Shown here: positions 54,856 to 64,000 of the stretch, one piece after another
Layout of the letters: every line of letters begins with the position of its first letter
How positions within the stretch are numbered: the stretch's first letter is position 1
NCBI RefSeq assembly: GCF_003336805.1
Contig: NZ_QFWJ01000002.1
Location: 248,001-312,000 of the forward strand
DNA length: 64,000 nucleotides
Direction: 5' to 3'
DNA from: Marinospirillum perlucidum
Lineage (GTDB): Bacteria; Pseudomonadota; Gammaproteobacteria; Pseudomonadales; Halomonadaceae
The notes under the pieces: generated by a model
What the model was told of the DNA's origin: nothing
The model's database searches: none
The model's input: only the letters and a program-made list of their open reading frames with translations
Translations under genes and position numbers: made by a program

Positions 54856-55298
54856 GTGTTTTCCTCCAGGCGGCGTACACTGCCTTCAATTTGATGGGCC
54901 TTGCCGCGGAAAAGAGCCAGGACCTTGTTGTCCTGATTGGTGATGGTGATGTCGTAGACGCCGGTCTTACGCCCCCGACTGCGTTCTTCAGCCGTGGCTG
55001 TCAGACAATCACCCAGGCGTCCGGGGCGCAGGTATTCAATACTGCAACCCGCAGCAACCGTGGCACGGTCGTAGGTGTTGCAGGCAAAAGCAAAAGCAGA
55101 ATCGGCCAGGGTAAAGAGATAGCCGCCATGGCAGTTGCCATGCCCCTGGATCATGCGTTCATCGATGGTCATGGTCAGCTGGGCGCGACCGGGAGCCACG
55201 GACTGGATTTGCATACCCAGTTGCTGGCTGGCCTGATCGCGGCTGTACATGGCATCAGCACAGGCTTGCGCCAGTTGCTGGGGAGTGAGGTTGCTCAT
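54852..55298 (-). CDS. paaI: Hotdog-fold hydroxyphenylacetyl-CoA thioesterase
   Basis: 148 residues. Hotdog thioesterase with the GNCHGGYLFTLADSAFAF motif (about 52-69). It probably frees CoA from dead-end pathway intermediates. Overlaps paaH and paaJ by 4 bases each. Confidence 0.94.
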   Translation of the reverse strand: MSNLTPQQLAQACADAMYSRDQASQQLGMQIQSVAPGRAQLTMTIDERMIQGHGNCHGGYLFTLADSAFAFACNTYDRATVAAGCSIEYLRPGRLGDCLTATAEERSRGRKTGVYDITITNQDNKVLALFRGKAHQIEGSVRRLEENT

Positions 55299-56827
55299 GA
55301 GGCGGCCTCCTGAAAAAAGCCCTGGTGGGCAAAGGCATTACGCCGCAACAGCAGGGAGGGGCGATAGCGGTCTTCGCAGTAGCTGGCTTGCAGATGGGTG
55401 AGTACCTGATGCACTACGCCATCACCCAGGCGATCACTCCAGGCCAAGGGGCCTTGGGGATAATTGAGTCCGGCCTGCATGGCTAGATCGACATCGGCAG
55501 GACTGGCAACACCCTGAAGCACGGCATCGGCACCTTCATTAGCCAGCATGGCCAGGGTGCGCATGACCACCAATCCGGGAAGATCGCTGATCTGGGTCAC
55601 CTGAATACCCAGTTGCTGCAGCAGGGCCAGAGCATCCTCAGTTGCCGCAGGATCGGTATGCTCACCCACTGCGATCGCCAGACGACTGGCCTGGCGGTAA
55701 TCAAAAGCCAGATCCACAAGCACCAGATCCTTGAGGCCCTGAGTCACCGAGCGTTCAGTGGCCATGCGGCCATCGGTGAGCGCCAGGGTTGCGCGGCCAA
55801 AACGCAGCAGGCCGCAGCCATCTCTTTCCACGATCTCGAGTCCGGCTTCGGCAGCTCTTGCCACCAGGCCGGAAAGAACACCGGGGTTGCCCTCGACCAC
55901 CAGCTGTTTCTCATCACTGCTATAGCTGGCTGTTGTTGAGGCTTGAGGACGTTCAGCTTTTTCATCATAGGCATAAAAACCCTGGCCGGATTTGCGGCCC
56001 AGGCGACCGGCATCCACCAGAGATTTCTGGATCAGTGATGGCTGGAAGCGAAAATCACCGTAGTAGGCGGCAAAGACAGAAGAGGTCACGGCATAGTTGA
56101 CGTCCTGGCCTATCAGGTCGGTTAGCTCAAAAGGCCCCATGCGGAAATTGCCCGCCTCGCGTAGCAGGGCATCCAGGGTGGCCGGATCGCCAGCACCCTC
56201 CTGCATCAATCGCAGGCTTTCGGCATAAAAAGGACGGGCAACACGGTTAACGATGAAGCCGGGGGTTGAAGAAGCAAAAACCGGCTTTTTACCCCAGGCC
56301 GCCGCTGTGGCATGAATCTGCTCAGCCAGATTTTTGTCGGTGGCCAGTCCCAGAATCACTTCCACCAGGGCCATGACCGGCGCGGGATTGAAAAAGTGCA
56401 TGCCGACCAGGCGTTCAGGTCGCTTGAGGGCAGATCCCAGGGCCGTTACAGAAAGGGAGGAAGTGTTGGTGGCCAGAATCACCTGCTCTCCGCAGATGTC
56501 TTCCAGTTCGGCAAAAACCTTTTGTTTGATCTCCAGGTTTTCCACGATGGCTTCAATCACCAGCCCTGCCGTGGCCAGTTTACTCAACTGATTGGCGGGA
56601 AGAACGCGCGCGACCACCGCATCAGCGGTGGCTTGGTCCAGCTTGCCCTTGTCCACGCGGCGTTGGAGTTGTTTGGCGATACCGGCGCGGCCCTTGTCCA
56701 CGGCTTCAGCGCTTTGATCAAACAGAAAAACTTCATGACCGGCCTGGGCGGCCACCTGGGCGATGCCCGAACCCATGGCACCGGCACCCACGACAGCAAT
56801 ACGGGTTTGAGTATCCAATGCGTTCAT
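55295..56827 (-). CDS. paaH: 3-hydroxyadipyl-CoA dehydrogenase
   Basis: 510 residues from ATG 56827 (MNALDTQTRIAVVGAGAMGSG); the longer upstream reading lies inside paaG. N-terminal Rossmann motif VVGAGAMGSGIAQVAAQAG, the HFFNPAPVMALVEVI catalytic region, then two C-terminal 3HCDH domains (about 190-285 and 410-500). It oxidises 3-hydroxyadipyl-CoA with NAD. Confidence 0.95.
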   Translation of the reverse strand: MNALDTQTRIAVVGAGAMGSGIAQVAAQAGHEVFLFDQSAEAVDKGRAGIAKQLQRRVDKGKLDQATADAVVARVLPANQLSKLATAGLVIEAIVENLEIKQKVFAELEDICGEQVILATNTSSLSVTALGSALKRPERLVGMHFFNPAPVMALVEVILGLATDKNLAEQIHATAAAWGKKPVFASSTPGFIVNRVARPFYAESLRLMQEGAGDPATLDALLREAGNFRMGPFELTDLIGQDVNYAVTSSVFAAYYGDFRFQPSLIQKSLVDAGRLGRKSGQGFYAYDEKAERPQASTTASYSSDEKQLVVEGNPGVLSGLVARAAEAGLEIVERDGCGLLRFGRATLALTDGRMATERSVTQGLKDLVLVDLAFDYRQASRLAIAVGEHTDPAATEDALALLQQLGIQVTQISDLPGLVVMRTLAMLANEGADAVLQGVASPADVDLAMQAGLNYPQGPLAWSDRLGDGVVHQVLTHLQASYCEDRYRPSLLLRRNAFAHQGFFQEAAS

Positions 56828-56828
56828 C

Positions 56829-57620
56829 TTACTGACCTTTGAAGTTGGGTGAGCGTTTTTCCATAAAGGCGGATACGCCTTCGCGATAATCTTCGGTGCG
56901 TCCAGCCAGGCGCTGCAGGTCTCTTTCCACGTCCAGCTGCTCATCAAAGGAGTTACTGGTACTGGCATGCAGGGCGCGTTTGATCAAAGACAAACCCTGG
57001 GTGGGCTGGGTCGCCAGGTGGCGAGCCAGTTTCAGGGCTTCATCCATCAGCTGGTCGTCATCAACGCAGCGCCAGATCAGCCCCCAGCTTTCTGCCTGTT
57101 CGGCAGGTAGCTTGTCACCCAGGAGTGCCAGCCCCTTGGCGCGGGCCATGCCCACCAGATGCGGCAGCGACCAGGTGCCCCCGGAATCGGGAATCAGGCC
57201 GATTTTGCAGAAGGCCTGGATAAAGCTGGCCGAACGTGCGGCCAGGGTAATGTCGCAAGCCAGGGCAATATTGGCACCGGCACCGGCGGCAACACCGTTA
57301 ACAGCACAGATCACCGGCAGGGGCAGATCACGAATGGAGCGCAGCAGCGGGTTGTAGCGTTTTTCGATGGATTCACCCAGATCCGGTGCTTCGGCACCGG
57401 GCGCCACATTGCGATCGGAAAGATCCTGGCCGGCACAGAAACCTCGGCCGGCACCGGTGATGACCAGTGCCCGGACTTCGCTGTTTTTACGCACCTGGCT
57501 CATGGCTGCACGCATATCCGCGTGCATGTCGGTATTAAAACTGTTGAGGCTGTCGGGGCGGTTCAGGGTTAGAACGGCCACCCCCTGATCGATTTCAAGA
57601 AGAATGCTGGGCTGGGACAT
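56829..57620 (-). CDS. paaG: Ring-1,2-epoxyphenylacetyl-CoA isomerase
   Basis: 263 residues of the crotonase fold. It has CAGQDLSDR and KIGLIPDSGGTWSLP. The hydratase Glu pair is missing: the loop reads AAGAGANIAL rather than GGGCELA, and Asp replaces the second Glu, as in PaaG isomerases. It converts the epoxide to oxepin-CoA. One base separates it from paaH. Confidence 0.93.
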   Translation of the reverse strand: MSQPSILLEIDQGVAVLTLNRPDSLNSFNTDMHADMRAAMSQVRKNSEVRALVITGAGRGFCAGQDLSDRNVAPGAEAPDLGESIEKRYNPLLRSIRDLPLPVICAVNGVAAGAGANIALACDITLAARSASFIQAFCKIGLIPDSGGTWSLPHLVGMARAKGLALLGDKLPAEQAESWGLIWRCVDDDQLMDEALKLARHLATQPTQGLSLIKRALHASTSNSFDEQLDVERDLQRLAGRTEDYREGVSAFMEKRSPNFKGQ

Positions 57621-57661
57621 GATGACGAGATCCTGTGTTATCGATAAAAAAAGGCCTGGCC

Positions 57662-58435
57662 TTAGCAGCCACGGAAATTTGGTTTGCGCTTTTCCTGGAA
57701 AGCTTCGAGACCTTCCTGGCGATCCTGGGTGCCGGCAAGCAGAGTGAAAGCGTGGCGTTCAAAGCGCAGACCGGAAGCCAGATCGGTATCTCCGGCTTTG
57801 TGGACTGACTCCTTGGCCAGGCGTACGGCCAGCGGGGCCTTGCTGGCAATGATTTCAGCCAGTTGTACGGCTCTTTCCAGGGTGAGTTCCGGCGGGCAGA
57901 TTTCACTGATCAACCCTGCTTCCAGAGCGCGTTGGGCGCTGATGGGTTCGCCGGTGAGCACCATCTGCATGGCTAGGGCCGGACCCACGGCACGGCGCAG
58001 GCGCTGGGTTCCTCCGGCACCGGGCATGATGCCCAGATTGATTTCCGGTTGACCGAAACGTGCCTTGTCACCAGCAATCAGAAGATCGGCATGCATGGCC
58101 AGCTCACAGCCGCCGCCGAGGCAAAAGCCATTAACGGCCGCGATCAGGGGTTTGCTGAAACGTGAGATGCTTTGCCAGGATTGCAGGCGAGGGTCTTCAA
58201 GAATGCCGACCAGATCCCGGGCGGCCATTTCCTTGATATCAGCACCGGCCGCAAAAGCCTTCTCGCTGCCGGTCAGGACCACGGCCCGCGTCTGATCATC
58301 GGCTTCGGCGGCCTGGAGTTCGGCAGCCAGTTCGCCAAGCAAAGCGGTATTGAGAGCGTTAAGGGCTTCCGGGCGATGCAGGGTGATGACGCGCACCCCC
58401 TTGTCCGGTCCCTTGAGGAGCAGGTTTTGCGGCAT
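57662..58435 (-). CDS. paaF: 2,3-dehydroadipyl-CoA hydratase
   Basis: 257 residues from ATG 58435 (AAGG six bases upstream); a TTG two codons earlier is possible. An enoyl-CoA hydratase with both catalytic Glu regions, [12 protein letters not shown] and [19 protein letters not shown], and AAGADIKEM for the oxyanion hole. First gene of the leftward paaFGHIJK unit. Confidence 0.92.
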   Translation of the reverse strand: MPQNLLLKGPDKGVRVITLHRPEALNALNTALLGELAAELQAAEADDQTRAVVLTGSEKAFAAGADIKEMAARDLVGILEDPRLQSWQSISRFSKPLIAAVNGFCLGGGCELAMHADLLIAGDKARFGQPEINLGIMPGAGGTQRLRRAVGPALAMQMVLTGEPISAQRALEAGLISEICPPELTLERAVQLAEIIASKAPLAVRLAKESVHKAGDTDLASGLRFERHAFTLLAGTQDRQEGLEAFQEKRKPNFRGC

Positions 58436-58892
58436 AAGCAACCTTTTATTGTCTTTTTTGCTATTTGTTCGTGCCGGTTTCCTGCCGCAGAGCGGCCAGG
58501 AAGAGATCGCCTTGTCTTGTCTTAATTGTTTTGCCAGTTGGCCAGGCGAAGATCTGAGTTCGAGTATATCTAAAATTTGACACTCATCAAGAACTTAATT
58601 CTCAATTTGTGTATCGCTTTTTTGCTGGTTTTGCGGTCAAGCTATGCAACCTATTGAATTTCTGGAAGAATGCAGGCTATCTATCAGTCTGTTAAGGAAT
58701 TATTGCCCAGTTCGCAGCGACTCCCCGGTCAGGGTTCAAGGCCGAATTACGCCCTTATCCAAGCCCTTGACCTTTGCTTTGATGGTTAAATGTGATACAA
58801 AAAGACCGTCTTAATCTTAATTGTTGTTGCTATGTTGGCGGGGGTAACGAAGACTCTACTATTCTTAGATCAAAGATTCTGGAGGCTTCCCC
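58436..58892. other. Divergent regulatory region between paaF and paaN
   Basis: 457 bases without a convincing gene. It contains a TGACAC-N27-GTATCG repeat near the paaF side (58578-58616) and an isolated TGATAC (58793-58798) near the paaN side, suggesting that both divergent units answer to the paa regulator. A 39-codon ORF at 58670 was not accepted. Confidence 0.6.
58578..58616. promoter_or_regulatory. Weaker paa operator before paaF: TGACAC-N27-GTATCG
   Basis: Arms at 58578-58583 and 58611-58616, one base shorter in spacing and with one mismatch in the right arm compared with the repeats at 49571 and 52031. The first nine bases, TGACACTCA, are identical to the paaA site. Confidence 0.5.
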
Positions 58893-60563
58893 ATGTCAGC
58901 AACTACACCCACAGCGCTATTTGAGCGTCATCAACAGCTGATCGAAAAAGCTGTTGAGGTTTTGCATACCCGCGAATACTGGTCTCCCTTCTCGGAGAAC
59001 ATGAAGAAGTACCCTGAAGAGAAGGTGAAGTCAGCCAGCTCTGATTTTAAGGCTCTCTGCGACCAGCATTTTGATCTGGAAGCTCCTGCTGTCGTTAAGC
59101 AGGTTTCCGGAGAAGAGTCCCCCTATGGTTTTGCGCTGGGTATCAGCTACGATCAGCCGGATCGTAATGCCCTGCTGGATGCCATGGAAGCCGCCCTTCC
59201 CCAGTGGCGGGATGTGGGTGCCCAGGGTCGAGTGGGTGTCTGTACTGAAATCCTGCAGCGTTTGAATGACATGAGTCCCTTGATGGGGCAGACAGTCATG
59301 CACACCAGTGGTCAGGGTCTGATGATGGCCTTTCAGGCCGGTGCTCCCCATGCTCAGGATCGTGGTCTGGAAGCCGTGGCCTATGCCTGGGATGCCATGA
59401 AAGCCATTCCTGAAAAAGCCCGCTGGGAAAAGCCCCAGGGCAAGATGGACCCGCTGGTAATGGAGAAGAAATTCCATATCGTTCCCCGTGGTATTGCCCT
59501 GGTGGTCGGCTGTTCCACCTTCCCTACCTGGAACACCTACCCAGGTCTGTTTGCCAGTCTGGCAACCGGTAACCCCGTAATTGTTAAGCCGCACCCTGGT
59601 TCTATCCTGCCTGCAGCCCTGACCGTCAAGGTGGCTCAGGAAGTGCTTAAGGAAGCCGGTCTCCCCAGTTGTCTGGTCAGCATGATGCCTGATACCGCCG
59701 AAGAGCCCGTCACCAAGGAGCTGGCACTGGACCCACGGGTGCAGGTCATCGACTTCACCGGCTCCAGCAGCTTTGGTAACTGGCTGGAAGAAAATGCCCG
59801 CCAGGCGCGTGTCTTCACCGAGAAAGCCGGGGTCAACAGCATCATTATCGACAGTGTTTCTGACCTTAAGGCGGTGACCAAAAACCTGGCCTTTACCCTG
59901 AGCCTCTATTCCGGTCAGATGTGTACCACAACCCAGGCCATCTATGTGCCCAAGGGCGGCATCGACACGCCAGAAGGCAAGGTAAGCTTTGATGAGTTTG
60001 CCCAGGCGTTGGCGACAGCGACCTCCAAATTCCTGAGTGACAATGACCGCGCCTGCATGGTGCTGGGGGCCATTCAGTCCAAGGCCACTGAAGCACGGAT
60101 TGATGAGTGCCGCTCTCTGGGTGAAATTGTTCTCGATAGTGAAAAACGTGAGCATCCCAAGTTCCCCGATGCCCGTATCCATACACCACTGATACTCAAG
60201 GTGGATGGCCAGGATAAGGCGACCTATTCCGAAGAGCGTTTTGGACCGGTTTCCTTCCTGATTGCTACCGAGGATACCGATGATTCCCTGCGTTTGGCTC
60301 GTGAAGTATTGAAAGAGCAGGGGGCTATTACCCTGGGCTTCTACTCCACGGATGATCAGCGCCTGGATGAGGCTGAAGAACTGGCCAAGGATGTTAAGGT
60401 GGCCCTGTCCAATAACCTGGATGGCGGTGTCTTCGTCAACCAGTCGGCTGCATTCAGTGATTTTCATGCCACCGGCGGCAACCCGGCGGCCAATGCCTCT
60501 CTGACGGACACGGCTTTTGTTGTTAATCGCTTTGTCGTGGTTCAGAGTCGACGTCACGTTTAA
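58893..60563 (+). CDS. paaN: PaaN, aldehyde dehydrogenase of phenylacetate ring cleavage
   Basis: 556 residues, the PaaN (TIGR02288-like) form. An aldehyde dehydrogenase superfamily core: [20 protein letters not shown], the catalytic Cys in [15 protein letters not shown], and the C-terminal FATGGN-like [14 protein letters not shown]. It is expected to oxidise the semialdehyde formed after hydrolytic ring opening. Unlike E. coli PaaZ it has no C-terminal MaoC hydratase domain. GGAGG precedes ATG 58893. paaY follows after a hairpin. Confidence 0.9.
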   Translation: MSATTPTALFERHQQLIEKAVEVLHTREYWSPFSENMKKYPEEKVKSASSDFKALCDQHFDLEAPAVVKQVSGEESPYGFALGISYDQPDRNALLDAMEAALPQWRDVGAQGRVGVCTEILQRLNDMSPLMGQTVMHTSGQGLMMAFQAGAPHAQDRGLEAVAYAWDAMKAIPEKARWEKPQGKMDPLVMEKKFHIVPRGIALVVGCSTFPTWNTYPGLFASLATGNPVIVKPHPGSILPAALTVKVAQEVLKEAGLPSCLVSMMPDTAEEPVTKELALDPRVQVIDFTGSSSFGNWLEENARQARVFTEKAGVNSIIIDSVSDLKAVTKNLAFTLSLYSGQMCTTTQAIYVPKGGIDTPEGKVSFDEFAQALATATSKFLSDNDRACMVLGAIQSKATEARIDECRSLGEIVLDSEKREHPKFPDARIHTPLILKVDGQDKATYSEERFGPVSFLIATEDTDDSLRLAREVLKEQGAITLGFYSTDDQRLDEAEELAKDVKVALSNNLDGGVFVNQSAAFSDFHATGGNPAANASLTDTAFVVNRFVVVQSRRHV

Positions 60564-60588
60564 ACCGGAGCAGCCAAGATCCATCCTG

Positions 60589-60616
60589 GGGGCGCAAGCA
60601 GTTCTTGCGCCCCTTT
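60589..60616 (+). terminator. Strong hairpin between paaN and paaY
   Basis: A 10-bp GC-rich perfect stem (60589-60598 with 60604-60613), five-base loop and only three T after it. Probably a partial terminator lowering paaY expression, or an mRNA stabiliser for paaN. Confidence 0.6.
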
Positions 60617-60651
60617 CGTGTCGGATTCCTGCACAGTTGCGAGGAGAAAAG

Positions 60652-61251
60652 ATGCCCTGTTATCAAATCGAAGGGGTGAGGCCGGTCATTCATCCCACTG
60701 CTTATGTTCACCCCACGGCTGTTTTGATTGGTGATGTTCATATCGGTCCCCGGTGTTATGTGGGGCCAGCGGTCAGCCTGCGCGGTGATTTTGGTCGCAT
60801 TGTTATCAAGGAAGGCGCCAATGTGCAGGACACCTGCGTGATGCATGCCTTTCCGGGTATGGATGCCATCGTGGAAAAGGATGGTCATATCGGTCACGGC
60901 GCCATTCTGCACGGTTGTGTTATTGAAGAAGATGCCCTGGTGGGTATGAATGCCGTGGTCATGGATGGTGCTCGCATTGGCCCGCGTTCGATCGTTGCCG
61001 CTACAGCCTTTGTCAAAGCCGGGTTCACTTGCGAGGCGGAGTCGCTGGTACTAGGCTCACCGGCCAGAGTGCAGCGCTCGCTGAAGCCTGAAGAGATTCA
61101 ATGGAAGCAGGAAGGTACTGCCGAATACCAACGCCTGACCGAGCGTTGCCACGCCAGCCTTGAAGAGTGCGAACCCCTGGCCGAAGCCGAAGCGGACCGC
61201 CCGCAAGTCGATGCTGGCAGCAGTCAGCCCCTGCATGCACCCAAGAAGTAA
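60652..61251 (+). CDS. paaY: PaaY, gamma-carbonic-anhydrase-like thioesterase
   Basis: 199 residues from ATG 60652 (GAGGAG upstream). A left-handed beta-helix hexapeptide protein ([39 protein letters not shown]) with the metal-binding His residues. PaaY hydrolyses spontaneously formed 2-hydroxycyclohepta-1,4,6-triene-1-carboxyl-CoA and protects the pathway. It ends in an acidic tail ([12 protein letters not shown]). Confidence 0.94.
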   Translation: MPCYQIEGVRPVIHPTAYVHPTAVLIGDVHIGPRCYVGPAVSLRGDFGRIVIKEGANVQDTCVMHAFPGMDAIVEKDGHIGHGAILHGCVIEEDALVGMNAVVMDGARIGPRSIVAATAFVKAGFTCEAESLVLGSPARVQRSLKPEEIQWKQEGTAEYQRLTERCHASLEECEPLAEAEADRPQVDAGSSQPLHAPKK

Positions 61252-61326
61252 AACTGATTCCTGAAGCTTATCCACCAGCACCTGCCGGATGCTGTTTAGC
61301 CAAGTACAAGAGTGAGTAGAGAAGCT

Positions 61327-62112
61327 ATGTCCTACGAAAATATTCTGGTCGAAACCAACCAGGGTGTGGGTGTTATTACCCTGAATCGCCCCCGTGTTCA
61401 CAATGCCTTGTCCGTAGCCCTGATCAGTGAAGTGGGTCAGGCGGTGGATGCCTTTGAACAGGATGAATCCATCGGTTGTATCCTGATTCGTGGTAGTGAA
61501 AAGGTCTTTGCTGCCGGGGCCGATATTTCCGAAATGGCCAGCCAGGAATATGTTGATCTTTACAAGAACGATTTCCCCTACCTGACCGGTGATGGCTGGG
61601 AAGTGATGGAAAGACGCCGCAAACCCATGATTGCAGCTGTATCCGGCATGGCCCTGGGTGGTGGCTGCGAGCTGGCCATGGCCTGTGATTTTATCCTCGC
61701 CAGTGAAACCGCGCGTTTTGGCCAGCCGGAAATCAAGCTGGCTACCATGCCGGGGGCTGGTGGAACCCAACGCCTGACCCGTGCCCTGGGCAAAGCCAAG
61801 GCTATGGAGCTGTGCCTGACCGGACGCATGCTGGATGCCGAAGAGGCCGAACGTGCCGGACTGGTCAGCCGTATCCTGCCGGTGACTGAGCTGTTTGCCG
61901 AAGCCATGAACACCGCAGCCAGTATTGCCGCGCAATCGCGTCCGGTTACCCTGATGATTCGTGAAGCCGTGGATCAGGCTTTTGAAACCACCCTGAGTGC
62001 GGGTTTACGATTTGAGCGCCGCGCCTTCCAGAGCAGCTTTGCATTTGAAGATCGCAAGGAAGGGATGCAGGCTTTTGTGGAAAAACGCAAGCCGAAATTC
62101 AAACACCGCTAA
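61327..62112 (+). CDS. Enoyl-CoA hydratase, third crotonase of the paa region
   Basis: 261 residues from ATG 61327; a GTG at 61312 would add five. Both catalytic Glu regions are present ([12 protein letters not shown] and [19 protein letters not shown]), with AAGADISEM. It is a true hydratase type, close to but not the same as PaaF. Cotranscription with paaN and paaY suggests a role in the pathway, perhaps a second hydration or general short-chain beta-oxidation. A terminator follows. Confidence 0.88.
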   Translation: MSYENILVETNQGVGVITLNRPRVHNALSVALISEVGQAVDAFEQDESIGCILIRGSEKVFAAGADISEMASQEYVDLYKNDFPYLTGDGWEVMERRRKPMIAAVSGMALGGGCELAMACDFILASETARFGQPEIKLATMPGAGGTQRLTRALGKAKAMELCLTGRMLDAEEAERAGLVSRILPVTELFAEAMNTAASIAAQSRPVTLMIREAVDQAFETTLSAGLRFERRAFQSSFAFEDRKEGMQAFVEKRKPKFKHR

Positions 62113-62126
62113 GGCAGGCAAATATT

Positions 62127-62151
62127 AGGGAGCGTTAAAGCTCCCTTTTTT
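62127..62151 (+). terminator. Intrinsic terminator after the paaN-paaY-hydratase unit
   Basis: Stem AGGGAGC/GCTCCCT (62127-62133 with 62140-62146), six-base loop, followed by T to 62151. Confidence 0.88.
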
Positions 62152-62271
62152 ATGGATCACTAGCCGGGATTAACATAGACTGGCGGGTTAACAGGTACAG
62201 GGATGACCGGGAGAGGACGCTTCCCTGGTGCCAGTTGCGACTGACATAACAACAACAAAGGGAATAAAAGG

Positions 62272-63963
62272 ATGTTCAATCTGCATAGTTTGGGCCTGCG
62301 CCTGAAAATCATTCCTTTGGTTTCTCTGGTGGGCTTCTTGCTGATGGCCAGCGTTGCCCTGGAGGAACTGGACTCTACCCTCATCCACGAAAAAGAAAGC
62401 CAGCTGGTGAGTATTGTCGAGATGGCCCAGGGGGTTCTAGCTCACTACCAGGCCAAGGAAGCCAACGGCGAACTGACCCGCAATCAGGCCCAGCAGGAAG
62501 CGCTGGACACCCTCGAAGGGCTGCGTTACGCCGGCAATGAATACCTCTGGGTCAATACTTTGGAAAAACCCCTGCCGCGCATGGTGATGCACCCCACGGT
62601 ACCGGCACTTAATGGTCAGGTTATGGAGGGTGAGCGTTTCCAGCATGCACAACTGCTGCGTAATCGCCAGGGGGATCAACTCGAGCAGCTGGATAATCAA
62701 AATCTCTTTGTGGCTTTTGTGGAAACCGTCGAGCGTTTTGGCTCAGGTTTTGTGGAATACAAATGGCCCAAGCCCCTGGCTGAAGGGGGCGTCACCGAAG
62801 AACGCTTTACCAAGCTCTCCTATGTTGCGGGTGATACCACCTGGGGCTGGGTGCTGGGTACCGGCGTTTATATTGATGATGTCAGTGCCCAGTTCTGGCA
62901 ACTGGCATTAAAAATCGCTGTCTTGACCCTGGTGGGTGTGCTGCTGATTCTGGTGTTTACCTTTGTCATGCAACGCAGCGTGGTGAACCCCATGGCCCGC
63001 AATGCGGCCCGCCTTAAGGATGCCGACCGCGACCTCAGCTTGCGCCTTCAAGCCGATGAAAAAAATGAACTGGGCCAGTTGTTTAATGCCTTTAACCAGC
63101 ACTCCCAGGCGTTGGGCAAGGTGCTGCATGAAGTGACCGCCACAGCGGCTGATCTGGCCACTTCAACCCAACAGGTGCTTCAGGTTAGCCAGGAAAGTGC
63201 ACGCATGGCCCACCAGCAGCAGAGTGAAACCGACCAGGTGGCTTCAGCTACGACGGAAATGGCCGCGTCTTCCAGCGAGGTGGCTGAACATGCTAGGGCT
63301 ACACTGGAAGCGGCAGAACAAACGCAGGTGCAAACCGATCATGGGCAGGAGGTGGTGGCCAAAACCATTGCCGATATCGAGGCTCTGGCCGGACGCATGG
63401 AAAAGATGCTGGCAGTGATCGAGCGCCTGGATTCCGGTAGCCAAAACATTGGTGAAGTCATCAATACCATTGCCGAAATCGCAGAACAAACGAACCTCTT
63501 GGCCCTGAATGCGGCCATTGAAGCGGCGCGGGCGGGTGAGCAGGGTCGCGGCTTTGCCGTGGTGGCCGATGAAGTGCGCTCGCTGGCCAGCCGTACCCAG
63601 GATGCAACCGGCAAGATCCACGAGATCATTGCCGAGGTGCAGTCAGCGGCCCAGGATGTTTCCCGAGTGATCACCGAAGGCAGCGATGAGGCAGTCCGTT
63701 GTGCGCAACAGGCCCGTCTGGCCGGTGAGGCACTGGATGCCATTAATCTCAGCGTCGGTCAGGTCACCGAAAGAGGCACCCAGATCGAACAGGCAGCCCG
63801 CGAACAAAGTCAGGTGGCTGAAGACATCAGTGCCAGCATGGTCAGAATCAACGAGCTGGCTGAGCAGAGCAGCCAGGCGGTGGTGGAAACCGAGCAGGTC
63901 AACCAGGGCCTGGCGGGTCGGGCTAAAGATCTGAAGCAGCTGGTTGCCGGTTTTCGTTTTTAA
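62272..63963 (+). CDS. Methyl-accepting chemotaxis protein with single Cache domain
   Basis: 563 residues. First membrane helix (about 12-30), periplasmic sCache domain with [20 protein letters not shown]-like motif and [17 protein letters not shown], second membrane helix (about 212-235), HAMP (about 236-290), then the methyl-accepting signalling domain with its tip [20 protein letters not shown] and [14 protein letters not shown]. It steers flagellar swimming in response to a small ligand, often a carboxylate for this Cache type. A role in taxis toward aromatic acids is possible from position only. AAAAGG precedes ATG 62272. Confidence 0.94.
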   Translation: MFNLHSLGLRLKIIPLVSLVGFLLMASVALEELDSTLIHEKESQLVSIVEMAQGVLAHYQAKEANGELTRNQAQQEALDTLEGLRYAGNEYLWVNTLEKPLPRMVMHPTVPALNGQVMEGERFQHAQLLRNRQGDQLEQLDNQNLFVAFVETVERFGSGFVEYKWPKPLAEGGVTEERFTKLSYVAGDTTWGWVLGTGVYIDDVSAQFWQLALKIAVLTLVGVLLILVFTFVMQRSVVNPMARNAARLKDADRDLSLRLQADEKNELGQLFNAFNQHSQALGKVLHEVTATAADLATSTQQVLQVSQESARMAHQQQSETDQVASATTEMAASSSEVAEHARATLEAAEQTQVQTDHGQEVVAKTIADIEALAGRMEKMLAVIERLDSGSQNIGEVINTIAEIAEQTNLLALNAAIEAARAGEQGRGFAVVADEVRSLASRTQDATGKIHEIIAEVQSAAQDVSRVITEGSDEAVRCAQQARLAGEALDAINLSVGQVTERGTQIEQAAREQSQVAEDISASMVRINELAEQSSQAVVETEQVNQGLAGRAKDLKQLVAGFRF

Positions 63964-64000
63964 AAAAACCAACCGGCAACCAGATAGGTCAGGTGGTAAA

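Noticed and set aside
58670-58789. 39-codon ORF between paaF and paaN (MQAIYQSVKELLPSSQRLPG...)
   Set aside because: Protein-like in part but short, with no family match; a second overlapping frame starting near 58644 is equally open, so neither is convincing.
59031-60584. 517-codon open frame antisense to paaN
   Set aside because: It is a shadow of paaN. Its amino-acid mix (rich in Gly, His, Thr and Gln) is that of a reverse frame, it has no family resemblance, and the sense frame is clearly PaaN.

Overview
The window reads as chromosome of a Gram-negative, flagellated gammaproteobacterium of the Pseudomonadales/Oceanospirillales type. The evidence is the dapB-carA-carB-greA gene order, a TTG-started carA, pseudomonad-like protein sequences throughout, an aerobic phenylacetate (paa) cluster, a type VI secretion system (T6SS) with a lipoprotein TssJ, and a Cache-type chemoreceptor. 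The species cannot be named from the sequence alone. No rRNA, tRNA, CRISPR array, transposase or integrase was seen.

Layout. 1-156: the 5' end of a metY-like gene, divergent from radA. 1630-6435: a cyclic-nucleotide neighbourhood. A CHASE2 adenylate/guanylate cyclase faces a metallo-beta-lactamase-fold class II cyclic nucleotide phosphodiesterase and a GAF/HD-GYP protein. The promoter of the last two carries a perfect CRP-type palindrome. 6513-13109: housekeeping genes dapB, an unrecognised gene, carA, carB and greA, with a strong hairpin-plus-U-tract in the carA leader. 13503-36627: one long T6SS gene string, tssB-tssC-hcp-tssJ-tssK-tssL-tssM, then a TssB/TssC-like chimeric sheath protein, a second hcp, tssE-tssF-tssG, a membrane-anchored TAXI-type solute-binding protein, vgrG and a DUF2169/pentapeptide/DUF3540/PAAR-like delivery module. 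tssA, clpV and a recognisable toxin are all absent here. 36650-42712: a SulP-STAS-cNMP transporter fusion, a PhnA-like zinc-ribbon protein, a photolyase with a LitR-like MerR regulator, and a FAD oxidoreductase. 42726-44892: an insertion carrying one AT-rich lipoprotein gene, flanked by about 186-bp direct repeats made from the promoter and first 30 codons of the next gene, an SDR epimerase (44803-45690). 45739-62112: the phenylacetyl-CoA pathway. It consists of paaEDCBA (epoxidase), a second diiron oxygenase-like protein with its own ferredoxin reductase, paaK, paaJIHGF, and on the other strand paaN, paaY and another enoyl-CoA hydratase. 62272-63963: a methyl-accepting chemotaxis protein.

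How it fits together. The paa genes encode activation (PaaK), epoxidation (PaaABCE with PaaD), isomerisation (PaaG), aldehyde oxidation after ring opening (PaaN) and beta-oxidation (PaaF, PaaH, PaaJ), with thioesterase and salvage functions (PaaI, PaaY). Two promoters, those of paaA and of the extra diiron pair, share the same 40-bp inverted repeat TGACAC-N28-GTRTCA, and a weaker copy lies before paaF. This suggests one repressor of the PaaX type acting on all three, including the uncharacterised diiron pair.

Strongest candidates for new biology: the T6SS variant (sheath chimera, second Hcp, TAXI protein, TssM without a P-loop); the diiron oxygenase/reductase pair under the paa operator; and the duplicated-5'-end insertion, whose repeat copies differ only at synonymous positions in coding sequence.
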